Below, in pieces: positions 60,394-64,000 of a stretch of 64,000 nt of DNA (its first letter is position 1; every line of letters starts with the position of its first letter). The translations under genes were made by a program, and so were the position numbers. The notes beneath the pieces are model-generated. The model saw only the letters and a list, made by a program, of their open reading frames with translations, was not told the DNA's origin and made no database searches. The stretch comes from Vanilla planifolia (taxonomy: Eukaryota > Streptophyta > Magnoliopsida > Asparagales > Orchidaceae), in assembly GCA_023846275.1 (NCBI GenBank), contig JAIUJO010000071.1:922434-986433 (forward strand). The letters are read 5' to 3'.

Positions 60394-60998
60394 TTGTTGC
60401 TACATGAGGCACTGCAAATGTGTCAGGTTGTTTTGGAATGTAGCCCTAATTTGATGGTAAATTCTATCCAAGACAAAATAATTGCAAGAGTCCGATATCA
60501 GACAAGTACCACGAGGGAAAGATAAAAATGACTTCCAAAAAAATCAAAGAGTGCTTGAAATTGTTGGGAGGGAAGAAGATGAGGGTCGGCGGTGCACCTT
60601 AGCTAGATGCAGAATGTCCAATGACTGTATGTTGCACGGCTCAAGGATAAGACCGTCTCAGGCAATCATGGTGACTAAGCCCGGGTAGCTAGTCACATAG
60701 CTTGCACAATTAAGGCGTGCCTTGGCAACACCGTGTGCATGGATGGCCAGTGTGCTCCCCATCTAACTTGTCTTGAAACATGGACCAATGAGTCTGACAT
60801 GCTTGCGAGTCAATGGGTTTGCAAGCCTGAAAGACACAAGGAAGCTGATTGATGGGATTCTCCTTTAAAGGGGAGCCACCAACCGACTCAGATCTTTTGT
60901 GAAGGGTTCCAATGAAAGCATGACTATCTGACCCGAAAGATGGTGAACTATGCCTAAGCAGGGCGAAGTTAGAGGAAACTTTGGTGGAGGCCCACAGC
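60394..60998 (+). rRNA. Nuclear 25S rRNA gene fragment inside the LINE run
   Basis: Plus-strand match to the first kilobase of plant cytosolic 25S rRNA (cytosolic ribosome large subunit): CATGAGGCACTGC (CACGAGGCGCTGT), GTCAGGTTGTTTTGGAATG, GGTAAATTCTATCCAAG, ACAAGTACCACGAGGGAAAG, AAAGAGTGCTTGAAATTG, CATGGACCAATGAGTCTGAC, CCCGAAAGATGGTGAACTAT and GAGGAAACTTTGGTGGAGGC. About 605 bp, broadly colinear including the variable D2-like part, with many C-to-T and G-to-A changes. LINE sequence abuts on both sides, with ~250 bp of LINE (RT/endonuclease border) missing. Orientation is opposite to the LINE. Confidence 0.9.
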
Positions 60999-60999
60999 C

Positions 61000-63900
61000 T
61001 CATCCCGAACACAATAAGTAATGGGCAGTAATCTGACCCAATGTGTGACAAATAAATAACTATAGTTATGAGAAAGTCCTTTATTCCCTGGAGATTCATT
61101 AGCACTCTATTCATCGTCTCCAATATTCGAGCACCTCCTTCTATCCTATAGCACCAAGTGTACCTGCTACCCACATATCCCAAGACTATTAACTCTAATT
61201 CTTGTATGATTTTAGAAAACTCCTATTGCTCCTGCACATTCCTAAACCTCTTCCCTCCTCTCTTCTCCTTTTGTGATATTAAAACAATGATGTCCTCCAC
61301 CACAATTATGGGTCCCCCACCTCTAACCTCCTCCATCAAGATATAAAACAACATTTTTCTTGTTAGGCTCCCTGGATGCATACACCACACAACATTTTAT
61401 TAGCCAATCCTCCCCTACCCTTGCCTACACTACAAGTACTTGCAATGAAATCTTCATAACTTTCGAGTTCACTCAGCTCCTCCACAGAACCACAATCCCT
61501 CAAGATAAGCTAGCTGATGGTTGCACTACAAACTCTTAATATCTACCAAGTAGCAAATCTGCATCTCTCCTACTGAATTTCTCCACAATACTTTCAATAA
61601 GAGACACTACTATAACACTCCTTGTTCTTAAAAACTACTACAGGTATCCCCTCAATTTCTTTTCCTTTATTCCGCTAATATTCTATACAATGAACTTAAT
61701 CTTTTTTGGTAATAGTAAAGCATAGCAACCTCTAGTATCTCCCAGCAATAGTAGTTGTCCTTTTAAGATATTGGCAACATTTTTGCTTGAAGTGCACATC
61801 AAATTCCTACTTCCAGCAAAGCATTTGAAGAAGCTGTAACCACCCAACTGCACACACTATGTCCAGCATTTTATAGCCCAAACATCTTAGCATTTCAAGG
61901 AATTTAGCAATCCCATTCGGACCACACAGGTAGCTATAAGGAAAAACCACAGCTTCTCTTATCTTTTTAAACTTTCATTTGTTTCTAAAATGCTCCCCAA
62001 CTTCATATTTGTAGCATGCCCCTTCATTCTTGCACTTATCATTTTTTTGAGTCACCATATAGTAAGCTCCCGACCTCAGTACACTCAGGCAACACCATTT
62101 CAACAGCCTCCTGTCTCCACACAAAACTGCTGCCTGCCTCCTTGCATTCATACTGCTTATGATATGCCACCAAGCATATGTCCCACACCAGTCCAACAGA
62201 AATTGACCTCCCAGTAGAATGCCATCATGGCATAAGGAATTCAAGATAGCAACCAAATTCCCTACCTCTTATTATATTTTAGCACTACAACAGTCCTCCA
62301 ATAACAACTTCACCTCCACTAATTTGCCCATGCCATCCTCGTTTCAATTCTTGCATTCAGCATAGCTACATCCCAATGTTGCATCCTCATTCATTCCTGC
62401 TTCCTTAAGTGTATCATCCAATTAAATGGACCATCATCACTTTGCAAAACCACACTATTAATTTTCAACAAACATCTCATCTTCATTTCTAGCACCTTAT
62501 TGGATTACCCTTTAGCCCACTGCCCCCTTTGTGCCCAACCCTCAATGCATGAAGAATTCCACAGCCTTCTAATGCAGCACTGAGCATGTCTCAAAGAAAC
62601 TTTCTAGCTCCCTAATAACAAAATTTCCTAGCAACTATAGCAATAGTTACTAAGGAGAGCATCCCCCACTTTTAGCCAAATGCATACACACCAATCTCCC
62701 TACTTGGAGACATAAACGTAGTCCCCACACCTCTTACTATAACTTGCACGTCTATACTTCATCACCAAACACATTACATTACAAATGTTGCAGCCCATCA
62801 ACTAAAGGTGAGAGGTTCCCTTCTCTCTCCATTTAGTTTTATACAGCCACATGGATTGAACCTTTCGAGACCATATCACCACCTTGCAACAATCTTCTTT
62901 TCTTATTGGTCTCCTCCACTATTGACCTCTTACCAAGCTGTCCTCCTTTGATAAATTGAGTCACCTACTTTATAGCTTCCCTCCCCAATGTATCCTTCTG
63001 GATTCATACTTCCCTGAAAAATTCCCTACCCCTTGCAATAGAGACACTTCTACACCTGCTTAGGTACCTCCCTTCTCCACCATTGTTAACTACCCCCCTT
63101 GGGTCCTTCTGAAAGTTTGGAGTAGCTATGGGATTCTAAAATCTTCCTTGTAAAGGCATAGCAGCCCTTCTTCTTCTCGATTGAACTAGCATCCAAGGGC
63201 CTAGCCCTCTCCTTGCTCCCTCATCCTCATCTCGTTGAGTGCTTGGTCATTGAGGTTCCTGGTTCCTTTGTGATGTTTTATTAGTCTCCTCCTTCCTGCT
63301 TGCTGCATTCCCCTCCACTTCCCCTATATAATCAACTCGCTTACTTTTAGTTGAACATTGATCAGTATAGTGGCCAACATGGCCACAGGTGTAACAAATT
63401 TAAGGAAGGCCCTCGTACTCAAAAGATTAGAATGTCTTCCATAATAGCCAACTCAGCCACATTCCCAACTTCAAAGGTTTTGAGAGGTCCATCCTCAAAT
63501 AGACCCTTACATATGAGGATAGTTGCAAATCAGTGGTCCATCCATCAAATAAACTTTGTTACCCAATAGCTTTAACAATACATAAAATATTTTGTGTCCC
63601 AATATAACAAAGGAAGCTACAGGAATCTGAACCACATCGGGGCCCACATTACTATCATGGTACTTTATCTGAACTCATGGGTCCATACATCAAACCCCAT
63701 GGTTTGTCCTGCTACCTGCCAAGGTCCCCTAAGCCACATTACATTCTTGTCCCCACTTGAATCAAAATAAAGACAAAAGTAATCTGATGATAGATCCAAT
63801 ATTTTGAAGATTTTGAAATGGCCCCACCTATGCTATAAAAGCCTTACAATAATATGGAAAGGGAGGGTATTGCCATAGACTCTCCCTACAAGATCAAACT

Positions 63901-64000
63901 GATGAAACTTTTTGCATTTGCTGCATACCAAATTTGAGGTAATAATCTCATCCTATACTACAAAATCCATCTTCTTAGTAGCAACCTCTTCTGCATCTAT
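61000..64000 (-). mobile_element. LINE copy G, 5' half, runs off the window
   Basis: In element sense from the window edge: DUF4283-like region (64000-63450), zinc knuckle 63396-63355 with a complete CYTCGHVGHYTDQC (C-x2-C-x4-H-x4-C), basic linker (~63200-63000), spacer (62900-61750), endonuclease (61700-61000) with GYVGSRYTWCYRIEGGAR and SHIGSDYCPLL, where the catalytic His of SDH is Tyr. It stops at 61000 against the 25S fragment. G could be the other half of copy F's element, split by the 25S insert, or a separate copy; sequence texture favours the A/B/D subfamily. Confidence 0.75.
63355..63396 (-). pseudogene. CCHC zinc knuckle of LINE G ORF1
   Basis: Fourteen codons give CYTCGHVGHYTDQC, a complete CCHC knuckle as in nucleic-acid binding ORF1 proteins of plant LINEs. 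It is the best-kept knuckle in the window; copies A, B and D have lost one or more of the four ligands. A stop lies just before it. Confidence 0.85.

Noticed and set aside
38708-64000. Possible R2-like, rDNA-specific LINE because of the 25S piece
   Set aside because: The LINE has an apurinic-type endonuclease, RNase H and CCHC ORF1 of plant L1 type, not an R2 restriction-like endonuclease, and the 25S piece is internal, in opposite orientation and from the 5' part of the gene.

Overview
The window looks like nuclear DNA of a seed plant, probably one with a large repeat-rich genome (a gymnosperm is possible but not shown). No intact host protein gene is visible. The first ~36 kb is a decayed mosaic of organelle DNA: mitochondrial pieces recognisable by parts of nad1 with its group II introns, mttB (tatC), cox3, trnfM(CAU) and trnY, plus two separate plastid rRNA-operon pieces in opposite orientation. 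The decay is rich in C-to-T and G-to-A changes, as expected of old methylated nuclear organelle copies (NUMT/NUPT). I therefore read it as a nuclear insertion rather than a living mitochondrial genome; this is inference. The introns are still present in nad1, so the transfer was of DNA, not cDNA. || Layout: 1-10.2 kb, mostly unrecognised spacer of mitochondrial look with a trnY relic; 10.2-15.7 kb, the nad1/mttB block (exons c and b on the minus strand, mttB and exon d on the plus strand, as fits a trans-spliced gene); 16.8-21.15 kb, plastid rrn16-trnI-trnA-rrn23(5') on the plus strand; 21.2-32.4 kb, spacer with two Ty3/Gypsy fossils, trnfM and cox3; 32.46-36.3 kb, a second plastid piece (trnA exon 1, trnI, rrn16, trnV) on the minus strand; 36.3-38.7 kb, nuclear repeat DNA with a third Gypsy fossil. 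A family of short G/C-rich palindromic repeats is scattered through 1-33 kb and absent from the rest. || From 38.7 kb to the end the window is a head-to-tail run of L1-type plant LINE copies, all on the minus strand: A (38.7-41.5), B (41.5-49.4, close to full length), C (49.4-50.8), D (50.8-57.0), E (57.0-57.9), F (57.9-60.4) and G (61.0 to the edge). Where parts are present the order in element sense is DUF4283-like/CCHC-knuckle ORF1, endonuclease, reverse transcriptase, zf-RVT, RNase H, and a 3' end in CAAAGACTTT without poly(A). At five joins the 3' end of one copy lies directly on the 5' side of the next, without visible host DNA between. Between F and G sits ~0.6 kb of nuclear 25S rRNA gene. 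Copy B also carries a ~121-bp tandem repeat in its 5' leader. All copies are broken. || The most interesting features are the LINE concatemer, the 25S filler inside it, the monomer-like LINE leader repeat, and the dispersed palindromic repeat family of the mitochondrial part. I did not see a CRISPR array, an operon of bacterial type or a defence system.
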